From: [Empedobacter] haloabium | Lineage (GTDB): Bacteria; Pseudomonadota; Gammaproteobacteria; Burkholderiales; Burkholderiaceae_D | DNA: 64,000 bases | Direction: 5' to 3' | NCBI GenBank assembly: GCA_008011715.2 | Contig: CP136508.1 | Location: 6,076,001-6,140,000, forward strand | In this document: in pieces, positions 39,168 through 48,696 of the stretch | Numbering within the stretch: position 1 is the first letter of the stretch | Layout of the letters: each line of letters opens with the position of its first letter | Position numbers and translations under genes: made by a program | The notes under the pieces: model-generated | Databases searched by the model: none | The model's input: only the letters and a program-made list of their open reading frames with translations | What the model was told of the DNA's origin: nothing

Positions 39168-40076
39168 ATGAGCTTGCCGCAGAAAGTAAAAATCGTCGAG
39201 GTGGGGCCGCGCGACGGCCTGCAGAACGAGAAGGAAAACGTCCCGGCCGACGTCAAGATCGAGCTGGTGAACCGGTTGACGGCGGCGGGCTTCGCCAACA
39301 TCGAGGCGGCGTCGTTCGTGTCGCCCAAGTGGGTGCCGCAGATGGCGACCAGCGCCGAAGTCATGGCCGGCATCGCGCGCAAGCCCGGTGTCATCTATTC
39401 CGCACTGACGCCGAACATGCAGGGCTTCGAGGCGGCGCTGGCCGCCGGTGCCCACGAGGTGGTGATCTTCGGTGCCGCCTCCGAAGCGTTCTCGCAACGT
39501 AACATCAACTGCTCGATCGCCGAATCGATCACCCGTTTCGAGCCGGTGGCGAAGGCGGCCAAGGAGCACGGCCTGCGCCTGCGCGCCAGCGTCAGCACCG
39601 CCTTCGGCTGCCCGTACCAGGGCGAGGTGCCGCTGGAATCGGTGGCCTACGTGGTGGCGCGCATGCGCGACCTGGGCTGCGACGAGATCGACATCGCCGA
39701 CACCATCGGCGTGGCCACGCCCCGCAAAGCCCAGGCGGTCATGCAGGCGGCGATCGGCGAGTTCCGCATCGATGGCCTGTCCGGCCACTTCCACGACACC
39801 TACGGCCAGGCGCTGGCCAATATCTATGCCGCGCTGGAACTGGGCATCACGATCTTCCACTCGTCGGTCTCGGGCCTGGGCGGCTGCCCGTATGCCAAGG
39901 GTGCGACGGGCAACGTGGCGACCGAGGACGTGGTCTACATGATGAACGGGCTGGGAATCGAGACGGGTATCGACCTGGATGCCGTGGTGGACGCGGGGGC
40001 GTTCATTTCGCAGTTCTTGGGGCGCAAGGGGGCGAGCCGGGCGGGGAATGCGCTGTTGGCGAAGCGGGCTGGCTAG
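39168..40076 (+). CDS. liuE: Hydroxymethylglutaryl-CoA lyase
   Basis: A 302-residue TIM-barrel enzyme of the HMGL-like family that cleaves HMG-CoA to acetoacetate and acetyl-CoA, the last step of leucine breakdown. Motifs are VEVGPRDGLQNEK at the N-terminus with the catalytic Arg and metal Asp, FVSPKWVPQM, the metal-binding FHDTYGQALAN, and the catalytic-loop cysteine Cys240 in GLGGCPYAKGATGN. The length matches bacterial enzymes. It is the last gene of the plus-strand run and starts 1 nt after the preceding stop. A long hairpin of repeat family B follows 9 nt later. Confidence 0.94.
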   Translation: MSLPQKVKIVEVGPRDGLQNEKENVPADVKIELVNRLTAAGFANIEAASFVSPKWVPQMATSAEVMAGIARKPGVIYSALTPNMQGFEAALAAGAHEVVIFGAASEAFSQRNINCSIAESITRFEPVAKAAKEHGLRLRASVSTAFGCPYQGEVPLESVAYVVARMRDLGCDEIDIADTIGVATPRKAQAVMQAAIGEFRIDGLSGHFHDTYGQALANIYAALELGITIFHSSVSGLGGCPYAKGATGNVATEDVVYMMNGLGIETGIDLDAVVDAGAFISQFLGRKGASRAGNALLAKRAG

Positions 40077-40084
40077 GAACCCAT

Positions 40085-40138
40085 GGTGTCAGGCACCTAT
40101 CTGGGGGCCTCCCGGCCCCCAGATAGGTGCCTGACACC
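40085..40138. repeat. Long perfect hairpin, repeat family B (copy 2)
   Basis: Two 25-bp perfectly complementary arms (40085-40109 and 40114-40138) enclose a 4-nt loop. The outer part (GGTGTCAGGCACCT) matches the element at 18638. It lies just after the leucine operon. It has no T tract directly after it, so although the RNA hairpin would be very stable, it is best read as a dispersed palindromic element that may also protect or end the transcript. Confidence 0.85.
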
Positions 40139-40159
40139 GGTGTTTCACGTGATGCGGAT

Positions 40160-40200
40160 AAAAAAAACCCCGCAAGCCGAAACTCGCGGGGTTTTCTTTT
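40160..40200 (-). terminator. Rho-independent terminator of tRNA-Pro (possibly bidirectional)
   Basis: The hairpin ACCCCGC/GCGGGGT has A-rich sequence on its left and T-rich sequence on its right. Read on the minus strand it follows the tRNA gene and ends in a run of T. Read on the plus strand it ends GGGGTTTTCTTTT and could also stop the leucine-biotin transcript. Confidence 0.85.
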
Positions 40201-40206
40201 GAATCT

Positions 40207-40283
<77 letters not shown>

Positions 40284-40293
40284 AAGAAGCAAG

Positions 40294-40322
40294 ATAATAC
40301 CGGCCGCCACCGATCCCGTCAA
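40294..40322 (-). promoter_or_regulatory. Sigma70-type promoter of tRNA-Pro
   Basis: On the minus strand, TTGACG (-35, 40317-40322) and TATTAT (-10, 40294-40299) are separated by 17 bp. The predicted start lies a few nucleotides before the tRNA 5' end at 40283. Confidence 0.85.
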
Positions 40323-40410
40323 CCCCATCCATAATTTATTTTGCGAAAGCGTGGATGCCAAATAAACAATGTGCGAAGATTGACACCTTTCGTTACGCCG
40401 GTTTCTCGCC

Positions 40411-41010
40411 ATGCAGTCAACGTCTCCCTTCCTTGCCCCGCGCCGTCATGCGCTGTTCGCAGGGCTGGCCGTTTCCGTGCTGCTGCACGCGCTGCTGCTG
40501 TTCTACCTGCGGCTGCCAACCGCTACGCAGGCCGCGCCGGACACGCGCCAGTGGACGCAGCTGCTGACGGTGCGCCTGCTGCCGCCACCGGCACCGCCGC
40601 AGGCCGCCGCGCCGGCACCCGCGCCACCCACGCCGGAGCGGCCCACGCGACCACGCCGCGCGGCACCGGCCCCGGCGCCGATCACCGCCGCGCCCCGTTC
40701 CGCGCCAGCCGATGTCAGCGCGCCGCCCTCCGAGACGGCAACCGCCGAGGCGACACCGCAGGGGGCGCCCCAGGTGGACCTGAACGCCGCCCGCGCGACC
40801 GCACGCGCGCTGGCAAAAGACCTGCCGACATCGGATAACTGGGCGGCCGACAAGCTGGCCAGGCAAAAAGCACTGGAGGAAACCGAGAGCGAACGCCTGG
40901 GCAAGAACATCGCCCGCTCGGCCCGGCCGGACTGCCGCAACGGCCAGGGCGGCCTGCTGGCCCCGCTGATCTGGCTGATGGACAAGAAGGACAGCGGCTG
41001 CAAATTCTGA
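40411..41010 (+). CDS. Proline/alanine-rich membrane-anchored protein, unknown function
   Basis: A 199-residue protein with a short basic start, one transmembrane segment (about 14-32, LFAGLAVSVLLHALLLFYL) and a long Pro/Ala-rich stretch (about 57-125). A charged helical region follows, then a C-terminal module with two cysteines (RPDCRNGQGG...DSGCKF). The layout resembles TonB or TolA-like energy-coupling proteins and the ExbD-partner class. However, the usual TonB C-terminal fold is not evident, so it may be only similar in architecture. The C-terminus GLLAPLIWLMDKKDSGCKF is typical of a short conserved Oxalobacteraceae family, as far as I can judge. It is followed 22 nt later by a glutathione transferase. 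Confidence 0.75.
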   Translation: MQSTSPFLAPRRHALFAGLAVSVLLHALLLFYLRLPTATQAAPDTRQWTQLLTVRLLPPPAPPQAAAPAPAPPTPERPTRPRRAAPAPAPITAAPRSAPADVSAPPSETATAEATPQGAPQVDLNAARATARALAKDLPTSDNWAADKLARQKALEETESERLGKNIARSARPDCRNGQGGLLAPLIWLMDKKDSGCKF

Positions 41011-41032
41011 CCACCTACCAAACAGGACACTC

Positions 41033-41653
41033 ATGCTGACCATACTGGGCAAGGAAACCTCGATCAACGTGCGCAAGGTGCTGTGGACCTGCCGTCTGCT
41101 GGATCTGCCATGGCAGCTGGAGCCATGGGGCAGCGGCGTGCGCGACCCGCGCGTGCCGGAGTTCCTGGCCTTGAATCCGAACGCCCAGGTGCCCGTGCTG
41201 CGCGACGGCGACACGGTGCTGTGGGAATCGAACACGATCTGCCGCTATCTCGCCACGCGCGCGGGCGATACCCCGCTGCTGCCGGCCGACGCGCTGGCGC
41301 GGGCCCGCGTGGAGCAATGGATGGACTGGCAGGCCACGGAGCTGAACACCGCCTGGCGTCCGGCCTTCATGGCGCTGATGCGCGGCAGCGACAAGTTCGA
41401 CAGCACGGCCGTCGCAGCCAGTGTGCAGGACTGGAACGACAAGATGCGCATCCTCGACGCCCAGCTGGCGCGCACCGGCGCCTACGTGACCGGGCCGCAG
41501 GTGTCGCTGGCGGACGTCGTCATCGCCTTGTCCGCCCACCGCTGGCGCATGACTCCGATCGAACATGCGTCGCTGCCGGCGGTCGAGGCGTACTTGCGCC
41601 GACTGGAAGGCGTGCCCGGCTTCGCCCAGTACTGCGGCCCGGACACGCCGTAG
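41033..41653 (+). CDS. Glutathione S-transferase family protein
   Basis: A 206-residue cytoplasmic protein with a thioredoxin-like N-terminal domain (1-78) and an all-helical C-terminal domain. Glutathione-site marks are the cis-Pro in NAQVPVL (about 50-56) and WESNTICRYLA (about 63-73). The N-terminal catalytic position appears to be a Ser/Thr (KETSINVRKVLW), as in theta-like enzymes. Substrate unknown. It is convergent with rsmI, the two stops being 2 nt apart. Confidence 0.88.
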   Translation: MLTILGKETSINVRKVLWTCRLLDLPWQLEPWGSGVRDPRVPEFLALNPNAQVPVLRDGDTVLWESNTICRYLATRAGDTPLLPADALARARVEQWMDWQATELNTAWRPAFMALMRGSDKFDSTAVAASVQDWNDKMRILDAQLARTGAYVTGPQVSLADVVIALSAHRWRMTPIEHASLPAVEAYLRRLEGVPGFAQYCGPDTP

Positions 41654-41655
41654 TC

Positions 41656-42561
41656 TCAGTCGCCCTTCAGCGCCAGCGCCCGCTCGTACAGGGCGTTTTT
41701 CTTGCGGCCCGTGATTTGCGCCGCCAGGCTGGCGGCCTGCTTGACGGAGCACTCGGCCAGCAGGATGTTCAGGATGCGCTCCGCTTCGGCGTCGCCGGCA
41801 TCCGCCGCGGCCGGCGCGCCTTCCAGCAGCACGACGTATTCGCCCTTCTCCCGATGCGCATCGGCCTGCAGCCAGGCGGCGGCATCGGCCAGCGGGCAGC
41901 GGTGGATTTCCTCGAACAGCTTGGTGAGTTCGCGCGCGAACACCACCTGGCGCGTCGGTTCGAAGGCGGTGGCCAGCGCCTGGGCGCAGTCGACGATGCG
42001 GTGCGGTGCTTCATAGAAAACCAGCGTCGCGGTCACGCCGCGCAGGCCGTTCAACACCGTCTCGCGCTGCTTGCCCTTGGCGGGCAGGAAGCCGACGAAG
42101 TGGAACTGGTCGTTCACCAGTCCGCTGGCCGACAGCGCGGTGATGGCGGCCGAGGCGCCCGGCAGCGGCACCACGCGCAGGCCGGCGGCGATCACCGCGT
42201 CGACGATCTTCGCGCCCGGGTCGGAGACGCCCGGCGTGCCGGCATCCGACACCAGCGCGATGCGCTCGCCCGCCTGCAGCCGCCGCACCAGTACCTCGGC
42301 CGCCTCGCGCTCGTTGTGCATGTGCGCCGCCACCAGCGGCTTGTGGATGCCGAAGCGCTGCAGCAGGTGCGCCGTGTTGCGGGTGTCCTCGCAGGCGATC
42401 GCGTCCACCAGGGTCAACACGTGCAACGAGCGCAGGGTAATGTCGGTAACATTGCCGATAGGGGTGGCCACTACATACAATGTGGCCGTAGGATAGGTCT
42501 GGAGCGCCGTTTCGCCGAGCACGGGAAGCGTCGCGAGCACGCTGGAGTCTTGAACTGTCAT
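41656..42561 (-). CDS. rsmI: 16S rRNA (cytidine1402-2'-O)-methyltransferase
   Basis: A 301-residue SAM-dependent enzyme that 2'-O-methylates C1402 of 16S rRNA in the decoding centre. The tetrapyrrole-methylase fold shows LYVVATPIGNVTDITLR, EDTRNTAHLLQRF, LVSDAGTPGVSDPG and PLPGASAAITALSASGL. The C-terminal small domain, with KKNALYERAL, is present. The start at 42561 gives the usual short N-terminal tail; the longer frame to 42714 runs into lpoA. It is divergent from lpoA with only 10 nt between the starts, the conserved E. coli arrangement. Confidence 0.95.
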   Translation of the reverse strand: MTVQDSSVLATLPVLGETALQTYPTATLYVVATPIGNVTDITLRSLHVLTLVDAIACEDTRNTAHLLQRFGIHKPLVAAHMHNEREAAEVLVRRLQAGERIALVSDAGTPGVSDPGAKIVDAVIAAGLRVVPLPGASAAITALSASGLVNDQFHFVGFLPAKGKQRETVLNGLRGVTATLVFYEAPHRIVDCAQALATAFEPTRQVVFARELTKLFEEIHRCPLADAAAWLQADAHREKGEYVVLLEGAPAAADAGDAEAERILNILLAECSVKQAASLAAQITGRKKNALYERALALKGD

Positions 42562-42571
42562 TGGGGGTAGG

Positions 42572-43858
42572 ATGCTGGCAAATAAGATAAAAACACTGGT
42601 TCTGGGCGTGACCGCCGCGCTGGCGCTGTCGGCCTGCAGCACGCCCTGCGACAGCCCGGGGGGATTGTGCGCGCCTATCGAGACGGTGGCAAGCCCGCCG
42701 CCGGTCGAGCGCACGCGCCTGCCGGACCGGCCGCCCGAGCCGCCGCCCGAGGAAGCGCAGGTCTACGCGGTGGCCATGCCGCCTGGCACCTCCACGGACG
42801 AAGCCACGCCCGCCGTGCCCGGCCAGGTCGTGCGCATTGGCCTGATGCTGCCGCTGCGTTCGGAAACGCTGGGCCAGGCCGCCGACGCGCTGCGCGCCGG
42901 CTTCATGGCCGCGTGGGAGCGCGACAAGACCGGCTTCGACGTGGCCGTCATCGAAACGGGCGACGCGCCCGACGAGGTGCTGCCGGCCTACCAGGCCGCG
43001 CTGGGCCAGAACGACATCGTCGTCGGCCCGCTGGCCCGCTCGGCCGTCACCGCCCTGGCGGCCAGTGCGCTGGTGACGAAGCCGACGATCGCGCTGAACC
43101 GCCCGGAAGGCCGTGACGACGCCAGCCTGCCCGCCAAGCTGCTGACCATCGGCCTGTCGATCGAGGACGAAGCGCGCCAGGTCGCCGACTGGGCCGCGCA
43201 GGACCACCCCGGCGGCGAGGCCTTGATCCTCTCCGGCGGCAAGGAATGGCAGCGCCGCATCGCCAACGCGTTCAACGCGCAGTGGCAGCGGCTGGGCCAC
43301 GCGGCCAAGACGCTGGAGCTGAGCACGCCGAACGGCTACCTGAGCGATCCAGAATTGACGGCGCTGCGCGCGCGCCTGGCCAGCGAGCCGGTCGAGCTGC
43401 TGTTTGCCGCGCTGGACGCCGACCAGGCGCGCCAGCTGCGCACCGCCTTGAACGCGCCGCCGCTGGGCGATATTCCGCTGTATGGCACCTCGTCGCTCAA
43501 TCCCGGCCGCGTCAACCTGCTGCAGGGCGCCGAGCTCGATGGCGTACGGCTGCTGGACCTGCCGTGGCAGGTCCAGCGCGACCATCCCGCCGTGATGACC
43601 TACCCGCGCCCCGAGCCGCGTGACGAGGCACGCCTGTCGGCGGACATGGAGCGGCTGTACGCGCTGGGCATCGACGCCTTCCGCGTGGCGCGCGAGATCG
43701 CCCTGAAACCCGGCCAGCCGCTGGTGCTGGACGGCGTGACAGGCCGGCTGGACATCGACTTCGGCAACGGCCCGGCGAAGTTCCGCCGCGTCGAGCCGGC
43801 CGCCGTCTACCGCAACGGCGTGGCCGTGCCGCTGCCGCCGGCAAGCAGCCAGCAGTAA
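42572..43858 (+). CDS. lpoA: LpoA-type penicillin-binding protein activator lipoprotein (short form)
   Basis: A 428-residue lipoprotein (lipobox LSAC, Cys22) with a Pro-rich linker and then a periplasmic-binding-protein fold from about 85 (VVRIGLMLPLRSETLGQAADALRAG split). The fold includes DIVVGPLARSAVTALAA and LNPGRVNLLQGAELDGVRLLDLPW. E. coli LpoA, the outer-membrane activator of PBP1A, is 678 residues with an extra N-terminal TPR half; only the C-terminal, PBP1A-contacting half is present here. Gene order rsmI-lpoA-yraN-diaA-dolP supports the identity. Whether this short form activates a PBP is inference. Confidence 0.85.
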   Translation: MLANKIKTLVLGVTAALALSACSTPCDSPGGLCAPIETVASPPPVERTRLPDRPPEPPPEEAQVYAVAMPPGTSTDEATPAVPGQVVRIGLMLPLRSETLGQAADALRAGFMAAWERDKTGFDVAVIETGDAPDEVLPAYQAALGQNDIVVGPLARSAVTALAASALVTKPTIALNRPEGRDDASLPAKLLTIGLSIEDEARQVADWAAQDHPGGEALILSGGKEWQRRIANAFNAQWQRLGHAAKTLELSTPNGYLSDPELTALRARLASEPVELLFAALDADQARQLRTALNAPPLGDIPLYGTSSLNPGRVNLLQGAELDGVRLLDLPWQVQRDHPAVMTYPRPEPRDEARLSADMERLYALGIDAFRVAREIALKPGQPLVLDGVTGRLDIDFGNGPAKFRRVEPAAVYRNGVAVPLPPASSQQ

Positions 43859-43877
43859 CCAGCAGCAGAGGCGTCCC

Positions 43878-45550
<1,673 letters not shown>

Positions 45551-45568
45551 GCACCTCGAGGTAACACC

Positions 45569-46081
45569 ATGACGACGTCTTCGAAAGCCTGGGTCAAGCC
45601 GGCCATCGCGGCAGCGCTGCTGGCCGCCGCCGGCTTCGCCGCCTACCAATCGCTGAACAGCGCGCCGACGGCGCCGCCGGTCACCTTCATCGATATCAAG
45701 GGCGGCCGCATCACGCCGGAAGAGCTGCGCGGCAAGGTCGTCATGGTCAATTTCTGGGCCACGTCCTGCACCACCTGCGTGGCCGAGATGCCGGAAATGG
45801 TCGACACGTACAACAAGTACAAGGGCCAGGGCCTGGAATTCATCGCCGTGGCGATGAAGTACGACCCGCCCAACTACGTTGTCAATTTCACGGAAACGCG
45901 CCAGCTGCCGTTCAAGGTCGCGCTGGACGTGACGGGCGAGGCCGCGAAGGCCTACGGCGACGTGTCGATGACGCCGACCACCTTCGTCATCGACAAGGAC
46001 GGCAAGATCCTCAAGCGCTACGTGGGCAAGCCGGAGTTCGCGGCCTTGCACAAGCTGCTGGAGAAGGCGCTGCGGGGCTGA
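45569..46081 (+). CDS. TlpA/ResA-like membrane-anchored thioredoxin
   Basis: A 170-residue protein anchored by an N-terminal helix (about 9-27) with a periplasmic thioredoxin fold (AhpC/TSA-Redoxin type). The active site is CTTC in NFWATSCTTCVAEMPEM (about 68-71), and the cis-Pro segment is MTPTTFVIDKDG. It is a likely reductant in the periplasm, for cytochrome c maturation, disulfide repair or peroxide handling. It is cotranscribed with dolP by position. Confidence 0.9.
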   Translation: MTTSSKAWVKPAIAAALLAAAGFAAYQSLNSAPTAPPVTFIDIKGGRITPEELRGKVVMVNFWATSCTTCVAEMPEMVDTYNKYKGQGLEFIAVAMKYDPPNYVVNFTETRQLPFKVALDVTGEAAKAYGDVSMTPTTFVIDKDGKILKRYVGKPEFAALHKLLEKALRG

Positions 46082-46085
46082 CGCT

Positions 46086-46202
46086 TCAGCGCTTCTTTTC
46101 GTCCTCTTCCCTGGCTTTGCGCGCCCGATACCACTCGCGCGCGAGCGGCGACAGCGCGGCCATGATGCCCGCCACGATGATCGCCAGCCCCACGTACAGC
46201 AT
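46086..46202 (-). CDS. Small single-pass membrane protein (38 aa)
   Basis: An ATG three bases after the TAA of the upstream thioesterase gene opens a 38-residue frame. An N-terminal hydrophobic helix (MLYVGLAIIVAGIMAALSPL) is followed by a highly charged tail rich in Arg, Lys and Glu. The arrangement looks like translational reinitiation, and the hydrophobic-then-charged pattern is what small membrane proteins show. No family is recognised. It is convergent with the thioredoxin gene, whose stop is 4 nt away. Confidence 0.55.
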   Translation of the reverse strand: MLYVGLAIIVAGIMAALSPLAREWYRARKAREEDEKKR

Positions 46203-46205
46203 GGC

Positions 46206-46631
46206 TTACTGCGCCGGGTACAGCACCATCTGGGTGCAGCGGAACAGCGCGATCGTCTTGCCGTTGGCCTTGTTCGTCACTATCGCATCCCATACCTGCG
46301 TCGTTTTCCCCAGGTGGACCGCCTTGGCCGTGACGGCGATCGCGCCGTCGCGCGCCGTGCCCAGGTGGTTCGACTTCAGTTCGATCGTCGTGAAGTTCTG
46401 CGCGCCTTCCGGCAGGTGCGAGAAGCACGCGTAGCCGCAGGCCGTGTCGGCCAGCGTGACCACCGTGCCGGCATGCAGGTAGCCGTTCGGCGCCAGGTGG
46501 TGCTTGGCGATCTCCAGCTCCGCCGACAGCTCGCCCTGGCCGGTGGCAGTGATGCGGATGCCCAGGTGGTCCGGCAAGGTGCCGTTGGCGAAGGTGTTGA
46601 AGTACTCCGGGTTGAATTTGGTGTCTGCCAT
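46206..46631 (-). CDS. Hotdog-fold thioesterase (PaaI/YigI-like)
   Basis: A 141-residue acyl-CoA thioesterase of the 4HBT/PaaI type. The family helix segment YLHAGTVVTLADTACGYACF carries the HxGxxxxLAD signature (His and Asp positions), followed by FTTIELKSNHLGTARDG. Substrate unknown, perhaps phenylacetyl or short-chain acyl-CoA. It is followed immediately by the 38-residue membrane ORF. The ABC permease gene downstream on the other side reads the same way but ends 57 nt before this start. Confidence 0.85.
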   Translation of the reverse strand: MADTKFNPEYFNTFANGTLPDHLGIRITATGQGELSAELEIAKHHLAPNGYLHAGTVVTLADTACGYACFSHLPEGAQNFTTIELKSNHLGTARDGAIAVTAKAVHLGKTTQVWDAIVTNKANGKTIALFRCTQMVLYPAQ

Positions 46632-46687
46632 GATGGTTATTATTCGTTACTGAAAAATCCATCATAAACCAGATTCGCACGGGCGTT

Positions 46688-47611
46688 CTAATCGGCCCGG
46701 AAATTCTGCCCCAGCGACATCGGCTTGTTCAGCAGGATCGTTTGCGGGTTGCGGCAGATGATGACCAGCACGACAATCGTGGCGAGATACGGCAGCATCG
46801 ACAGGAACTCGGACGGCACCGCCAGCCCCAGGCCCTGGCCGTGGAACTGCAGCACCGTGACGCCGCCGAACAGGTAGGCGCCCAGCACCACGCCGCGCGG
46901 CTTCCAGGTGGCGAACACCACCTGCGCCAGCGCGATCCAGCCACGCCCCGCGGTCATGCCCTCGGCCCACATCGGCGTCAATGCCAGCGACAGGTAGGCG
47001 CCGCCCAGCCCCGCCAGCGCGCCGCCGAACAACACACTGGCATAGCGCAGCCGCACCACCGGCATGCCGATCGCATGGGCGCTGTGCGGCGCCTCGCCGA
47101 CCGCGCGGATCTGCAGGCCGATGCGGCTCTTCGCCAGCAGCCAGGCGACGATGGCCACCAGCGCCAGCGAGCCGTAGACGACGCCGTCGAAGCGGAACAG
47201 CAGCGGACCGACGAACGGCAGCTCCGACAAGATGGGCAGGTCCAGGCGCGGCAGCGGCGTGACGGTCTGGCCGACCAGGTCGCGCCCCAGGAAGGCCGAC
47301 AGGCCGATACCGAACAAGGTCAGCGCCAGCCCCGTGGCGACCTGGTTGGTCTGCAAGGTCAGCACGAGAAACGCGAACACCAGCGCCAGCGCCATGCCGG
47401 CCGCCAGCGCGGCCAGCAAGCCCAGGCCCAGCGAGCCCGTATGCAGCGTCACCGAGAAGCCGGCCACCGCGCCCACCAGCATGATGCCCTCCAGCCCGAG
47501 ATTGAGCACACCGGAGCGTTCGGCCACCAGTTCGCCGGTGGAGGCCAGCACCAGGGGCGTGGCGGCACCGGCGGTGCTGGCCAGGAAGGCGATGACGTAG
47601 TCGGAATTCAT
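46688..47611 (-). CDS. Nucleoside ABC transporter permease 2 (YufQ/BmpD type)
   Basis: A 307-residue inner-membrane permease of the branched-chain/simple-sugar class (BPD_transp_2) with about eight to nine helices. Typical segments are the start TPLVLASTGELVAERSGVLN, LGLEGIMLVGAVAGF, and LRAVGE-like QIRAVGEAPHSAHAIGM. It pairs with the permease just upstream, overlapping it by 4 nt (ATGA). Together with the ATPase at 48683 and the BMP receptor at 52188 it should import purine or other nucleosides. Confidence 0.92.
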   Translation of the reverse strand: MNSDYVIAFLASTAGAATPLVLASTGELVAERSGVLNLGLEGIMLVGAVAGFSVTLHTGSLGLGLLAALAAGMALALVFAFLVLTLQTNQVATGLALTLFGIGLSAFLGRDLVGQTVTPLPRLDLPILSELPFVGPLLFRFDGVVYGSLALVAIVAWLLAKSRIGLQIRAVGEAPHSAHAIGMPVVRLRYASVLFGGALAGLGGAYLSLALTPMWAEGMTAGRGWIALAQVVFATWKPRGVVLGAYLFGGVTVLQFHGQGLGLAVPSEFLSMLPYLATIVVLVIICRNPQTILLNKPMSLGQNFRAD

Positions 47612-48696
47612 GCCGGGATCTCCGCAGGATTGGTGAGGGCGCGCTGGCGCGGCTTGAAGCGGTAGTGGATGAACAGGTCGGCCGCCAGCAGGTAGAACAG
47701 CAGCAGGCCCTGGAAGAGTCCTGTGATGGCCGATGGCAGCTGCAATTCGATCTGCGCGCTCTCGCCGCCGATGTACAGCAGCGACATCAGCAGGGACGCC
47801 AGCAGCACGCCGACCGGGTGCAGGCGCCCGACATAGGCGACGATGATGGCGGCGAAGCCGTAGCCGGGCGAGACGGACGGCTGCAGCTGGCCCAGCGGCC
47901 CGGCCACCTCGCCGACGCCGGCGATGCCGGCCAGCGCGCCGCTGACGAGGAACGCCAGCCACACGTTCTTCGGCGCCGAGAAGCCGGCATACAGCGCGGC
48001 CGCCGGCGCCATGCCGCCGATGCGCATGCGGTAGCCGGCAAAGGTGTGCTTGCAGAAGAACCACGCGCCCAGCACGCACAGCAGCGACAGCGGCAACGCG
48101 GCATTCACGCGCAATCCTTCGACCAGCAGCGGCAAGGTGGCGGATTCGCCGAACATCTTCGACTGCGGGAAGTTGTAGCCGGCCGGGTCGCGCAGCGGCC
48201 CGTGCACGAGGTAGGACAACAACAGGTAGGCGATATACACCAGCATCAGGCTGACCAGGATCTCGCTGGTGTTGAAGCGTGTGCGCAGCAGCGCCGGGAT
48301 CGCGGCCCAGGCCATGCCGCCCAGCGCGCCGGCGACGAGCATCAGCGGCAGCACCCAGCGCGCCTCGACGCCATCGAAGTAGAGCGCCACGCAGCCGGCC
48401 GCGATGGCGCCCATCGTCAGCTGGCCGTCCGCGCCGATGTTGTGCACGTCCGCACGAAAGCCGATCGCCAGGCCCACGCCGCACAGGATCAGCGGTGTCG
48501 CCTTCAGCAGCAGTTCCCCTATGCCGTAGGCAGTGCTGGCTGGCTTGATGAAGTAGACGTAGAACGCATGCAACGGCTCCTGGCCGAGGAACAGAAACAG
48601 CAACGAGCCGGTGGCCAGCATCGCCAGCGCGGCCAGCAGCGGCGAGGCCAGCATCATGGCGCGCGACGGTTCGGGGCGGGATTCAAGCCGCGGCAT
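47608..48696 (-). CDS. Nucleoside ABC transporter permease 1 (YufP/BmpC type)
   Basis: A 362-residue inner-membrane permease (BPD_transp_2), longer than its partner by an N-terminal helix and loop. Recognisable parts are TPLILCGVGLAIGFRADVHN, NIGADGQLTMGAIAAG and FNTSEILVSLMLVYIAYLL. The ATG at 48696 lies 14 nt inside the ATPase gene; the earlier frame start at 48723 is less likely. It is part of the minus-strand ATPase-permease-permease operon. Confidence 0.92.
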   Translation of the reverse strand: MPRLESRPEPSRAMMLASPLLAALAMLATGSLLFLFLGQEPLHAFYVYFIKPASTAYGIGELLLKATPLILCGVGLAIGFRADVHNIGADGQLTMGAIAAGCVALYFDGVEARWVLPLMLVAGALGGMAWAAIPALLRTRFNTSEILVSLMLVYIAYLLLSYLVHGPLRDPAGYNFPQSKMFGESATLPLLVEGLRVNAALPLSLLCVLGAWFFCKHTFAGYRMRIGGMAPAAALYAGFSAPKNVWLAFLVSGALAGIAGVGEVAGPLGQLQPSVSPGYGFAAIIVAYVGRLHPVGVLLASLLMSLLYIGGESAQIELQLPSAITGLFQGLLLFYLLAADLFIHYRFKPRQRALTNPAEIPA

